Shown here piece after piece: positions 36,198 through 43,690 of a stretch of 64,000 bases of DNA. The position numbers and the translations under genes were made by a program. The DNA lies in contig NZ_CP040297.1 of assembly GCF_013393945.1 (NCBI RefSeq), forward strand, positions 2,310,804-2,374,803, written 5' to 3'. This DNA is from Nostoc sp. TCL26-01. GTDB taxonomy: Bacteria > Cyanobacteriota > Cyanobacteriia > Cyanobacteriales > Nostocaceae. The notes beneath the pieces are model-generated. The model did not search any database and had not been told where the DNA came from. It saw only the letters and a program-made list of their open reading frames with translations. Numbering within the stretch: position 1 is the stretch's first letter; each line of letters opens with the position of its first letter.

Positions 36198-36536
36198 ATG
36201 TCTTTAGAAAATGTTAAAGCTTTTTACTCAAGGCTGGCTAATGATGAAGCTTTTCGCACCACAATGCAAGGTGTAAAAAGTAAGGATGAGTGTAGCAAAA
36301 TAGTCAAAGAAGCTGGCTATGATTTCACTCAAGCACAGTTTGAAGAATACACCACCCAATTGTTAGAACAAAGTTCTGATCATGAAATTAGAGATTTGAA
36401 TGAGAAAGAACTAGAAGCTGTGTTTGGTGGGGCTTCATCAATCATTGGCAAGCCGATTATCCGACCGCTTTATGGCGTAATTGTCTGGCCACCTGTGCAG
36501 GCAATGTATGGAGTTGTGATCAGTGACAACTTATAG
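36198..36536 (+). CDS. Nif11-leader RiPP precursor with two X-Tyr-Gly motifs
   Basis: The 112-residue precursor has a Nif11-type leader (about 1-78, MSLENVKAFYSRLANDEAF, GYDFT, DLNEKELEAVFGG). The Gly77-Gly78 cleavage site is followed by a 34-residue core. The core holds LYG (91-93) and MYG (103-105), each followed by Val, in the context RPLYGVIVW and QAMYGVV. XYG is the recognition motif for radical-SAM spliceases that excise tyramine from Nif11-type precursors. Ser80, Ser81 and Ser109 could be dehydrated. GGGAG precedes the ATG. The leader is over 60% identical to that of the next precursor. Confidence 0.9.
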   Translation: MSLENVKAFYSRLANDEAFRTTMQGVKSKDECSKIVKEAGYDFTQAQFEEYTTQLLEQSSDHEIRDLNEKELEAVFGGASSIIGKPIIRPLYGVIVWPPVQAMYGVVISDNL

Positions 36537-36614
36537 TCAATAGATTTCAACTCTACTGTTACTAAGTTAATAGTATTTGTAGTGGCATGGCAAGCCTAAA
36601 TTAGTGCATTAGGC

Positions 36615-36709
36615 GTAGGTTGGGTTGAGGCTTTGGGAAACCCAACACCAATATTCATTCTGAGTTTTTAAGATCCATGTTGGGTTGCGCTGCACTTAAC
36701 CTAACCTAC
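36615..36709. mobile_element. 95-bp MITE-like element (GTAGGTTGGGTT family), copy B
   Basis: It is inserted between the two Nif11 precursor genes, in inverted orientation relative to copy A (9913-10007), with the same length and ends GTAGGTTGGGTT / AACCTAACCTAC. In RNA it would form a long hairpin inside the operon. Confidence 0.85.
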
Positions 36710-36784
36710 TAATACTACTAATACTTCTTTTCAACTTGCTTCAATCATTTATCCAATTTGTACAAACCAAATGAGGAGAATATT

Positions 36785-37099
36785 ATGTCTTTAGAAAATG
36801 TCAAAGCTTTTTATGGCAGACTCGCAAATGATGAAGATTTTCGCAATCAAATCCAAAATGTCAGTGATAAATCTGAATGTAGTCAAATAGTCAAAGCTGC
36901 TGGTTATGATTTTACCTCTCAAGAATTAGAGGAATATACCGCCTATTTATTAGAGTTAGGTAATAACGATGGAGAACTCAGGGATCTCAACGAAAAAGAG
37001 CTAGAAGCTGTTTTTGGTGGTGCTACTGCGGTGCTGCAATTATTACCTTATTTGCCAATCTTGCTATATGGGGTTGTACCAATCAAATATCTATACTGA
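36785..37099 (+). CDS. Nif11-leader RiPP precursor with one X-Tyr-Gly motif
   Basis: The 104-residue precursor has a Nif11 leader (1-79, starting MSLENVKAFYGRLANDEDF and ending KELEAVFGG). A 25-residue, very hydrophobic core contains LYG at 94-96 (PILLYGVVPIKYLY). The ATG at 36785 is chosen because GAGGAG lies a few bases upstream; a 9-residue N-terminal extension in the open frame is unlikely. It has the same leader as the preceding precursor but a different core, as expected for multi-precursor RiPP loci. One core Thr (Thr81) is available for dehydration. Confidence 0.88.
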   Translation: MSLENVKAFYGRLANDEDFRNQIQNVSDKSECSQIVKAAGYDFTSQELEEYTAYLLELGNNDGELRDLNEKELEAVFGGATAVLQLLPYLPILLYGVVPIKYLY

Positions 37100-37114
37100 T
37101 TAACATTTACTACG

Positions 37115-37152
37115 TAGGCCAGGATATGTTTGCATAGATTTTTCCTGGCCTA
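37115..37152 (+). promoter_or_regulatory. Intercistronic hairpin between precursors and radical SAM gene
   Basis: A perfect 10-bp stem (TAGGCCAGGA at 37115-37124, TCCTGGCCTA at 37143-37152) with an 18-nt loop lies between the last precursor and the maturase. Only a short internal T-rich loop is present and no T-run follows. It may act as partial terminator or 3' stabiliser, giving more precursor than enzyme mRNA. That effect is inference. Confidence 0.6.
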
Positions 37153-37177
37153 GACAACAAATTTTGAGGATGTAGTC

Positions 37178-38437
37178 ATGAGTTATCGCAGAATTAGTTA
37201 TGCCGTTTGGGAAATTACGCTCAAGTGCAATTTAGCTTGTCAACATTGTGGTTCTCGTGCTGGTCATACAAGAACAAAAGAACTTTCTACGGAAGAAGCG
37301 CTTGATTTAGTCAAACAAATGGCCGAAGTTGGGATTACAGAAGTAACTCTCATTGGCGGTGAGGCTTTTTTACGTCCTGATTGGTTGGAAATTGCTCAAG
37401 CAATTAACTCTGCTGGGATGTTATGTGGGATGACGACTGGAGGCTATGGTATCACGCTTGATACAGCACGCCGGATGAAAGATGCAGGAATTAAAGTAGT
37501 TTCGGTATCAGTTGATGGCTTAGAAGCAACTCACGATCGCCTACGTGGTAGAGTAGGTTCTTGGCAATGGGCGTTTAAAACCATGAGCCATCTAAAGGAA
37601 GCTGGGATTCCTTTTGGTTGCAATACCCAAATCAATCGTCTTTCTGCACCAGAATTTCCTCGGATATATCAGTGCATTCGTGATGCAGGTGTCTTTGCAT
37701 GGCAAATTCAGTTAACTGTACCGATGGGAAATGCTGCTGATAACAGTGACATTTTACTGCAACCATATGAATTACTAGATGTGTACCCAATGATTGCTCG
37801 TGTTGCCGAAAGAGCAAAACAAGAAGGAGTACAGGTTCAAGCAGGAAACAATATCGGCTACTATGGCCCCTATGAGCGACTGTTGCGGGGAGGAGAAGCT
37901 TGGTCTTTTTGGCAAGGTTGCAGTGCTGGACTCTCTGCACTAGGCATTGAGGCGGATGGTGCGATTAAAGGTTGTCCCTCACTACCGACATCAGCTTATA
38001 CTGGCGGCAACATCCGTGACTATTCATTGCGGACAATTATTGAAGAGACAGAGGAATTACGCTTTAATTTGGGTGCTGGTACTCCCAAAGGAACCGAACA
38101 TTTGTGGGGTTTCTGCAAAAGTTGCGAATTTGCTGAACTATGTCGGGGTGGTTGCAGTTGGACTGCTCATGTTTTCTTTGATAAACGAGGTAACAATCCT
38201 TACTGTCATCATCGTGCTTTGACTCAAGCAGAACGTGGTCTAAGAGAAAGAGTTTTTCTCCAACATCAAGCAAAGGGAAACCCTTTTGATAATGGAGAAT
38301 TTGGTTTGATAGAGGAACCAATTAATGCGCCTTGGCCAGAAAATGATCCGCTTCATTTTACTGCTGACCGCATTCAATGGCCACAAGGTTGGGAAGAATC
38401 ACAGCCAATAGGATCTTTGGTTAGTTCCAGTCATTAA
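37178..38437 (+). CDS. Radical SAM/SPASM RiPP maturase, candidate XYG splicease (PlpX-like)
   Basis: The 419-residue enzyme has the radical SAM motif CNLACQHC (Cys17, 21 and 24) binding a 4Fe-4S cluster, a GGEAFLRPDW segment, and a Cys-rich C-terminal SPASM region for auxiliary clusters (QGCSAGL, GCPSLP, FCKSCEFAELCRGGCSW, YCHH). It directly follows two Nif11 precursors with XYG core motifs. From the known PlpX system I infer excision of the Tyr-derived tyramine and formation of an alpha-keto-beta-amino acid in the backbone. Other rSAM chemistries (epimerisation, thioether) remain possible. GAGGA lies 7 nt upstream of ATG 37178. Confidence 0.85.
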   Translation: MSYRRISYAVWEITLKCNLACQHCGSRAGHTRTKELSTEEALDLVKQMAEVGITEVTLIGGEAFLRPDWLEIAQAINSAGMLCGMTTGGYGITLDTARRMKDAGIKVVSVSVDGLEATHDRLRGRVGSWQWAFKTMSHLKEAGIPFGCNTQINRLSAPEFPRIYQCIRDAGVFAWQIQLTVPMGNAADNSDILLQPYELLDVYPMIARVAERAKQEGVQVQAGNNIGYYGPYERLLRGGEAWSFWQGCSAGLSALGIEADGAIKGCPSLPTSAYTGGNIRDYSLRTIIEETEELRFNLGAGTPKGTEHLWGFCKSCEFAELCRGGCSWTAHVFFDKRGNNPYCHHRALTQAERGLRERVFLQHQAKGNPFDNGEFGLIEEPINAPWPENDPLHFTADRIQWPQGWEESQPIGSLVSSSH

Positions 38438-38468
38438 AAATTGATGAAAATTCATTTAGAAAAAAATT

Positions 38469-38675
38469 ATGTCTAGTAATTTGCAACTTCCCGTAAATAC
38501 TTCCACTGCCAACAACATAGAGTCATCTAATGATGTTGCTCAAACTCAAATAGAACCTTTACCTACTCTATTACCTCGTGCTGCTTGGGATAGTCAACTA
38601 GCTTATTTACGAGTTCTTTTTAGAGCCAAGAAAGCTTTAGACCGCATAGAACAAGCGGCTACTTTGAAAAGTTAA
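38469..38675 (+). CDS. Small protein of the RiPP operon, possible maturase partner
   Basis: The 68-residue protein has a polar N-terminal half and a basic amphipathic C-terminal helix (AAWDSQLAYLRVLFRAKKALDRI). It lies 31 bp after the radical SAM gene, the position where splicease systems carry a small partner protein (PlpY). Sequence homology to that partner cannot be confirmed by eye, so the assignment rests on context. No obvious Shine-Dalgarno sequence is present. Confidence 0.6.
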   Translation: MSSNLQLPVNTSTANNIESSNDVAQTQIEPLPTLLPRAAWDSQLAYLRVLFRAKKALDRIEQAATLKS

Positions 38676-38738
38676 AGCTGCATGATTTGAGTTTTGCCAA
38701 CTTTTATTAGCCAAAATATTGAGATAGCTTCATCAGTT

Positions 38739-39878
38739 ATGACACTTTTATTAAATTCTCACAATGTTGTCGAGTATTTGGCTGCTCAAGGTTTATGCAG
38801 TCAATCAGAACAGTCACTTAAAATAGAGCCAGTGACAGCGAAAAACTTTAACTTGTTAGTAACTTTTCCTGAGCGTCAGCTTTTGGTAAAACAAGAACGG
38901 CATAATCAAGATGGGAAAGTTTTCGGTGAGTTTCAAGGTGAGTGGACAATTCAAGAATTAGTACAACAATTTCCCCAACTCCATCACTTTGGTTCTTTGC
39001 TGCCAGAGTTACTGCATTTTGATCAGCAAAACTCCATTATGGTCTTCAGATATTTAGATAATTATCGAGATTTAATGGATTTCTATGGCAAAGAAAATAA
39101 CTTTTCCTGTGAAATATCAGCAACGATTGGAACTCTTTTAGGAACTATTCATCAAGACACATTTAACTGCCAGGAATATCAGGATTTCTTGGAGCAAAAT
39201 CAGAGAAATTTCCCAGTTGCTCAAGTGACAAACTTGATTCAAGGATGGGAACGAATAGAACCCGAAATTTTTGGTCTAGTACCTGCTGATGCCTTAAAGT
39301 TTTTTGCTTTATATCAGAGGTATGATAGCTTAGGGCAAGCGATCGCACAATTAGGCAATGCTTTTACTCCCGCTTGTCTCACCCATAATGATTTGAAGCT
39401 GAATAATATTCTTTTGCGCAAAGATTGGCAACAATCAAGTCAATGTATTATCCGTTTAATTGATTGGGAACGTTCTAGTTGGGGAGATCCAGCCTTTGAT
39501 TTAGGCACAATCATCAGCAGCTATATGCAAATCTGGCTGAGTAGTTTAGTTATTAGTAAATCTTTAAGTATTGAAGAATCACTGCGTTTAGCAGTAATAC
39601 CGTTAGAACAGCTTCAGCCTTCGATTGGTCAATTAAGTTTAGCTTACTTAAACGCATTTCCCACAATCTTAGAACATCGCCCAGATTTTTGGCTGCGGGT
39701 AGTACAATTTGTTGGTTTTGCTTTAATCCAACAGATTCACGCGATGATTCAGTATCAAAAATCTTTTGGTAATACTGGCATTGTCATGCTTCAGGTTGCT
39801 AAGACCTTGTTATGTCGTCCCGAACAATCAATGTCAACTATTTTTGGTACTAGCACAGCCGAATTAATCTATGCCTAG
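38739..39878 (+). CDS. APH-like phosphotransferase, candidate Ser/Thr kinase for RiPP dehydration
   Basis: The 379-residue protein has an aminoglycoside-phosphotransferase/choline-kinase fold. The catalytic loop is LTHNDLKLNNILL (His216, Asp218, Asn223), followed by the metal motif RLIDWERSSWGDPAFDLG. The N-terminal lobe has LLVKQERH, with the ATP-binding Lys. Paired with the HopA1-like gene 31 bp downstream, it resembles the kinase/lyase pairs of thioamitide (TvaC/D-type) and class V lanthipeptide systems, which phosphorylate and eliminate Ser/Thr. ATG 38739 is preferred over a TTG at 38694, but neither has a strong ribosome site. Confidence 0.78.
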   Translation: MTLLLNSHNVVEYLAAQGLCSQSEQSLKIEPVTAKNFNLLVTFPERQLLVKQERHNQDGKVFGEFQGEWTIQELVQQFPQLHHFGSLLPELLHFDQQNSIMVFRYLDNYRDLMDFYGKENNFSCEISATIGTLLGTIHQDTFNCQEYQDFLEQNQRNFPVAQVTNLIQGWERIEPEIFGLVPADALKFFALYQRYDSLGQAIAQLGNAFTPACLTHNDLKLNNILLRKDWQQSSQCIIRLIDWERSSWGDPAFDLGTIISSYMQIWLSSLVISKSLSIEESLRLAVIPLEQLQPSIGQLSLAYLNAFPTILEHRPDFWLRVVQFVGFALIQQIHAMIQYQKSFGNTGIVMLQVAKTLLCRPEQSMSTIFGTSTAELIYA

Positions 39879-39909
39879 TGTTGTTTAAAAAGTTTGATTT
39901 TAAAAGATT

Positions 39910-41010
39910 ATGCAATTACTTGATTTTCCCCAACCTCAGTTAGAAACTGATGTCAATCAGCAATTAATGAACGTTTTGGCAGATATTGCTCATAAAGTAG
40001 AAATTCAACCTAATTTCTCTATTCACCATCCAGACTACAAACCGTTAGAACTGCCATCGGAAATAATCGAACGTTTTCAAAAAACACCAAAGGAAATTCA
40101 GCAAAAATATCTCAGTCTACAATTACGCAGCTTTCTCTACGGTATTTATTACAACGGTTCCATGCAAAGTGCATTGGCCCTGGATGGAGACAGAAATAAT
40201 CTTGCCTTAGATTTAGAGAATAATACTTTCTTGGGTGTAGATTTGGCATTTTATGAGCGATTGCATCAAAACAATTGTGGAGCAGGTTATTTTGATGTTG
40301 GTTGGTCTGTTCTTCAAGAAGAAAGTGATGATATTTTAGCTGTCACTAAAAATGGTTTGCGAGTGCATATTCAACGCAATCAGCATCTACAATCATCACA
40401 AAAGGCAGCTTCAATAGGTGATTTAGTAGCGATTAAGCTGCCTAAGAATCTCGTGCAGAATGGCTTCTATATGGCAGTTGGCAATGTAGGATTAAATCGA
40501 ATTGCAGCTTTAAACAGCCAACCAGTAACTGTGCGTATATACTTCAATTTGACTGCTGAAGGTGCTGTGGCGGTGATGAATAGCCTCACTAAGCAACTAA
40601 ATGCGATCGCAATTCCTTTTAGCTTTAAAGTTCTGTACAATCCGGATGATTATCAACGCTATGATTCTGGAGTTTTGTATTTTGATCAAAGGGATTATCC
40701 AGATGTGAAAAAGATTGTCCAACAAGTGTATGATGAGATGCGATCGCATTTTCAGCCAGAAGTACCTTTATTTACCAAACGCCTAGCACCAGGGCTGGGA
40801 TTAGCTGAAGAACCTAACCAAAAATTTGGCACTCAAGAAAGTTTTGGTATGAATCGCTGTCAGATTGTCACCAATGGATTGTTAGAAGCTTGGTATCAAG
40901 GTGAAAATTACCCACAGAAGCGGCTAAAAGCTATCTATAAGCAATTTTTACTGTTGAATATTGATTTGCAACGTCCTTATCTCAATGCCAATTCAACATA
41001 TATATATTAG
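39910..41010 (+). CDS. HopA1-family protein, candidate phospho-Ser/Thr lyase
   Basis: The 366-residue soluble protein matches HopA1 effector-family proteins (PF17914-like). Recognisable parts are LRSFLYGIYYNGS, FYERLHQNNCGAGYFDVGW, KNLVQNGFYMAVGNVGL, VRIYFNLTAEGAVAVMNSLT and YDSGVLYFDQRDY. In thioamitide and class V lanthipeptide pathways, HopA1-like enzymes eliminate phosphate placed by an APH-like kinase; the same pair is present here. The gene ends the first RiPP transcription unit, with a strong terminator about 95 bp later. Function is assigned from family plus context. Confidence 0.8.
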   Translation: MQLLDFPQPQLETDVNQQLMNVLADIAHKVEIQPNFSIHHPDYKPLELPSEIIERFQKTPKEIQQKYLSLQLRSFLYGIYYNGSMQSALALDGDRNNLALDLENNTFLGVDLAFYERLHQNNCGAGYFDVGWSVLQEESDDILAVTKNGLRVHIQRNQHLQSSQKAASIGDLVAIKLPKNLVQNGFYMAVGNVGLNRIAALNSQPVTVRIYFNLTAEGAVAVMNSLTKQLNAIAIPFSFKVLYNPDDYQRYDSGVLYFDQRDYPDVKKIVQQVYDEMRSHFQPEVPLFTKRLAPGLGLAEEPNQKFGTQESFGMNRCQIVTNGLLEAWYQGENYPQKRLKAIYKQFLLLNIDLQRPYLNANSTYIY

Positions 41011-41105
41011 AATTCAGGATAATTTAGTTTAATTCTGTTTTCTAAACATTCTTCAAGGATTTGCTTTTGTAGTTTCCACAAATTTCTACTCTAAATTTGT
41101 CTTGG

Positions 41106-41138
41106 TCAGCCGAAGAAGCTTCTTTGGCTGATTTTTTA
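41106..41138 (+). terminator. Rho-independent terminator of RiPP unit A
   Basis: The stem TCAGCCGAAGAAG / CTTCTTTGGCTGA (13 pairs, one G-U) is followed by six T. It lies downstream of the HopA1-like gene and marks the end of the first RiPP unit. Confidence 0.85.
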
Positions 41139-41163
41139 TATAGGCATAATTTTGAGTTGATTT

Positions 41164-41256
41164 ATACCATTTCACGTTAATCATGATACACATGAATTAT
41201 GTAGAGACGTTGCATTGCAACGTCTCTAATGTTTCAGATTTAAAGGAAATTGGTAT
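41164..41256. mobile_element. 93-bp MITE-like element, left copy flanking RiPP unit B
   Basis: Ends ATACCATTTC / GAAATTGGTAT bound the copy, with the nested palindrome GAGACGTTGC-AT-TGCAACGTCTC inside. A second copy of the same length, differing at only a few positions, lies at 44523-44615 in direct orientation. The remaining sequence to 41584 is AT-rich and must hold the promoter of unit B. Confidence 0.85.
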
Positions 41257-41584
41257 GAAGTGTCTTGACAGATATCAGCTTTGAGAAAAAATTGAATTTT
41301 GAGGTTTAATTTTAATTGTAAAAGAGTCATAATTATAATAGTTATGTCATTAAGTTTCAGGAGTATTATTGGATTATTTAACGATGATTTTTCAAAGGAT
41401 GTCATAGTTATTAATTGTGATAATTTCGTTAGTCAGTATTGACATTAATTTGAAATTTTTTTGGCTCGTTTTTACTAATTTAACCTCTAGATTTTTTCTA
41501 ATTAATCATAGATGATATAAATCGACAAGGCACTTCAAAGTCTCGTCTTAACTTAAACAATTCAACTTAGGAGTACATTTCAAT

Positions 41585-41794
41585 ATGGCTGCTATTGCAA
41601 TTGCCGATTTGCGTCCTGCTGGTTCTGAACTTCTTTATGATTGCGAAAGCTTTATGGATGAATTGTCTGAGGGAGAACTCAGCATTCAAGGTGGTATTAC
41701 CCCATCTGCTTTTTGGGCTTCTGTCGCTGTAGTTGGTGGTGCAGCCGTCATCAGTGGTGCTGTTTCTGCGGCTGTTGCTTACTTCTCCAAGTAG
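41585..41794 (+). CDS. Double-Gly bacteriocin-type precursor peptide 1
   Basis: The 69-residue peptide has a leader with AIADLRPAGSELLYDCESF, ending ELSIQGG (Gly36-Gly37). A 32-residue core follows, rich in Ala, Val, Gly and Ser (VGGAAVISGAVSAAVAY). The leader shares DLRPAGS, a Ser-rich acidic helix and a Gly-Gly end with the next gene. This leader type is common among cyanobacterial double-Gly peptides. AGGAG lies 11 nt before the ATG. The core has five Ser/Thr and no Cys or XYG motif, so it differs in class from the Nif11 precursors. Confidence 0.85.
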   Translation: MAAIAIADLRPAGSELLYDCESFMDELSEGELSIQGGITPSAFWASVAVVGGAAVISGAVSAAVAYFSK

Positions 41795-41920
41795 CATCTT
41801 GAGTGCAATCTCGTCTGCCTCACAACTTCTGTTTTTGTATATCTCTGGAGGCTGCGGCAACCAGACGATTAATTACCTTTTCAACCTGAATTTAAACTTA
41901 CCTTTTGGAGGTCATTCATC

Positions 41921-42142
41921 ATGGCAACTATCAATATTATCGACTTACGTCCTGCTGGTTCTAGCTTGTTTTTCGATGGAGAAAGCTACTTAGAAGAACT
42001 ATCTGATGATGTAACAAGCGGAACCCAAGGTGGTATTTTCATTACCTTGATTTCTCCTGCTTCACCCCAGATTGGCGCTGCTGCTGTAGGTGCTGCTATA
42101 GGTTCTGCTGCACTAACTTATAACATTGTTAAAAATTGGTAA
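41921..42142 (+). CDS. Double-Gly bacteriocin-type precursor peptide 2
   Basis: The 73-residue peptide has the leader NIIDLRPAGSSLFFDGESYL ending SGTQGG (Gly37-Gly38). The 35-residue hydrophobic core has GAAAVGAAIGSAALTYNIV. GGAGGT lies 9 nt before the ATG. It is a paralogue of the preceding peptide in the leader but not the core. Like that peptide it could form a membrane-active helix. A hairpin follows the stop codon. Confidence 0.85.
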   Translation: MATINIIDLRPAGSSLFFDGESYLEELSDDVTSGTQGGIFITLISPASPQIGAAAVGAAIGSAALTYNIVKNW

Positions 42143-42172
42143 TACTTACCAGTTAACCACTTAGCATAACTA

Positions 42173-42218
42173 ACTAGGACTAAAGACATTGGATTCAAAC
42201 CTTTGTCTTAGTCCTAGT
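42173..42218 (+). promoter_or_regulatory. Hairpin after the double-Gly precursors
   Basis: ACTAGGACTAAAGACA (42173-42188) pairs with TGTCTTAGTCCTAGT (42204-42218) with a one-base bulge. No T-run follows. It may protect the short precursor mRNA or partly terminate transcription before the downstream genes. Confidence 0.6.
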
Positions 42219-42277
42219 AATCAGCTATATGCTCAAGTAAAAGCCTTAGTTACTTGGATCAATAGGAGATTAAGGTT

Positions 42278-42484
42278 ATGAAACGTCACTTCTTTGACTT
42301 TGGAGATCAATCGGCCCTAGTGGGTGCTTTAACTGTTTTGGCAATGGTTTTGGCGGCAAACTTCGGATATTTTATAGTCAGAGATATTGTGAAAAAATCT
42401 GATACCAGTCATGAGCAAGTCAGCCGACAAATCAATCAATCACAGCAAAATAATCGCCCAGATGTGAACGATCGCTCTCGTTGA
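42278..42484 (+). CDS. Hypothetical single-span membrane protein of RiPP unit B
   Basis: The 68-residue protein has a charged N terminus (MKRHFFDFGDQS), one membrane helix (about 13-35, LVGALTVLAMVLAANFGYFIV) and a polar Ser/Gln/Asn-rich tail. TAGGAGAT lies just upstream of the ATG. I recognise no family. Its place between precursors and enzymes suggests an accessory or immunity role, which is a guess. Confidence 0.65.
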   Translation: MKRHFFDFGDQSALVGALTVLAMVLAANFGYFIVRDIVKKSDTSHEQVSRQINQSQQNNRPDVNDRSR

Positions 42485-42638
42485 ATCAAGACTGATGGCA
42501 ATGTTTTGCTGATACTTACATAAGTAACTATTCATCTAGAGAGTTGGATGGCTTATATCTATTTACATCTGATTACTCAGGATTTATTCGAGCCATCCTT
42601 TATTTAATGCCCAATCTGAATTACGTCCAGTTAAACCT

Positions 42639-43661
42639 ATGAAACTAACCGATCTTGCACCACCTCAAGCAATTTTAGAAAGCGAAGTTAATCATGGGAC
42701 TGATAAATATTTAGAATCTGACTTGCCATTTTATCGGCAACTAGGGCGGACTGATTTAACAGTCAGTTGTCTCGGCTTGGGCGGTGGTGGTGGTATTTCC
42801 AGCGAGGATACACTTTACGCTTTCGACAGAGGAATTAATTACTTTTTTTACTCTAGTGACCTCCACCATCATATCTATAGTTCGATGTCTGGAGCATTGC
42901 GTCAATTATGTGGGCGTGGTTCCTCGGTACGGGAAAAAGTGGTGTTAGCAACGGTGACTTATATCAAAAGTCAAGAAATGGCGATCGCTGCTTTATTAGA
43001 TCAATTCATGGAATTAGGGATTGACTACATTGATGTATTTTTTTGGGGCTGGATTGGTGCTAATGATGGGTCAGCTTTACACGATTGCTTACAAATTTCA
43101 CCTGATTTAAGAGGCGCTAATAGCGTTTATCAGCGCACTATTGAAAGAATGTTTGAGACTTCGGAACGCCTGAAAAAAATGGGTGTAGTCCGCTATATCG
43201 GTGCTTCTTTCCATGACTTGAATATAGCTCAACAATGGTTGGATAGTCCTTTGTTAGATGTGGTCATGGTCAGACATAATATCGCTCATCGTTCTGCCCA
43301 AAATTTAATCTTTAATCAATTAGACCCTCAAGACCAGACTCGACAAGGTATCGTTACGTTCAAGACAGCCGGTTCACACACAGGTTTTTTAGGGAATGTC
43401 CCGACTGGTTTACCACAAGGTTGTTGGCAACCTACTGTCCCCGATTTATACCGCTATTCTTTAACACAAAATTGTGTCGATGTTTGCTTAACAGGTTTAA
43501 CTCAGCGATGGGAAATTGATCAAGCGATCGCCTCAGTCCAGCAAGGAAAACTCACTCCTGCGGAAATTGATTACTTAAACCTGTACGGTGATTTACACCG
43601 TAACAAGCTGAAAATTGATCAAGTCTTACCCCAGCAATTGATCTACCAAGCTTCACGATAA
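42639..43661 (+). CDS. Aldo/keto reductase-like protein with altered catalytic residues
   Basis: The 340-residue protein has an AKR (beta/alpha)8 fold. LGRTDLTVSCLGLGGGG, AFDRGINYFFYSS, LLDQFMELGIDYIDVFFW, GVVRYIGASFHD and DVCLTGLTQRWEIDQAI align with the family in order. The usual FDTAxxYG site reads FFYSSDLHHH, so the catalytic Asp and Tyr positions are not conserved. The Lys strand reads KVVLATVTY instead of an ATK form. NADPH reduction by the normal mechanism is therefore doubtful. It is encoded 30 bp before the isomerase gene, in RiPP unit B. Confidence 0.75.
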   Translation: MKLTDLAPPQAILESEVNHGTDKYLESDLPFYRQLGRTDLTVSCLGLGGGGGISSEDTLYAFDRGINYFFYSSDLHHHIYSSMSGALRQLCGRGSSVREKVVLATVTYIKSQEMAIAALLDQFMELGIDYIDVFFWGWIGANDGSALHDCLQISPDLRGANSVYQRTIERMFETSERLKKMGVVRYIGASFHDLNIAQQWLDSPLLDVVMVRHNIAHRSAQNLIFNQLDPQDQTRQGIVTFKTAGSHTGFLGNVPTGLPQGCWQPTVPDLYRYSLTQNCVDVCLTGLTQRWEIDQAIASVQQGKLTPAEIDYLNLYGDLHRNKLKIDQVLPQQLIYQASR

Positions 43662-43690
43662 ACTCCAGATTTTTAACAAACAACTAAACC

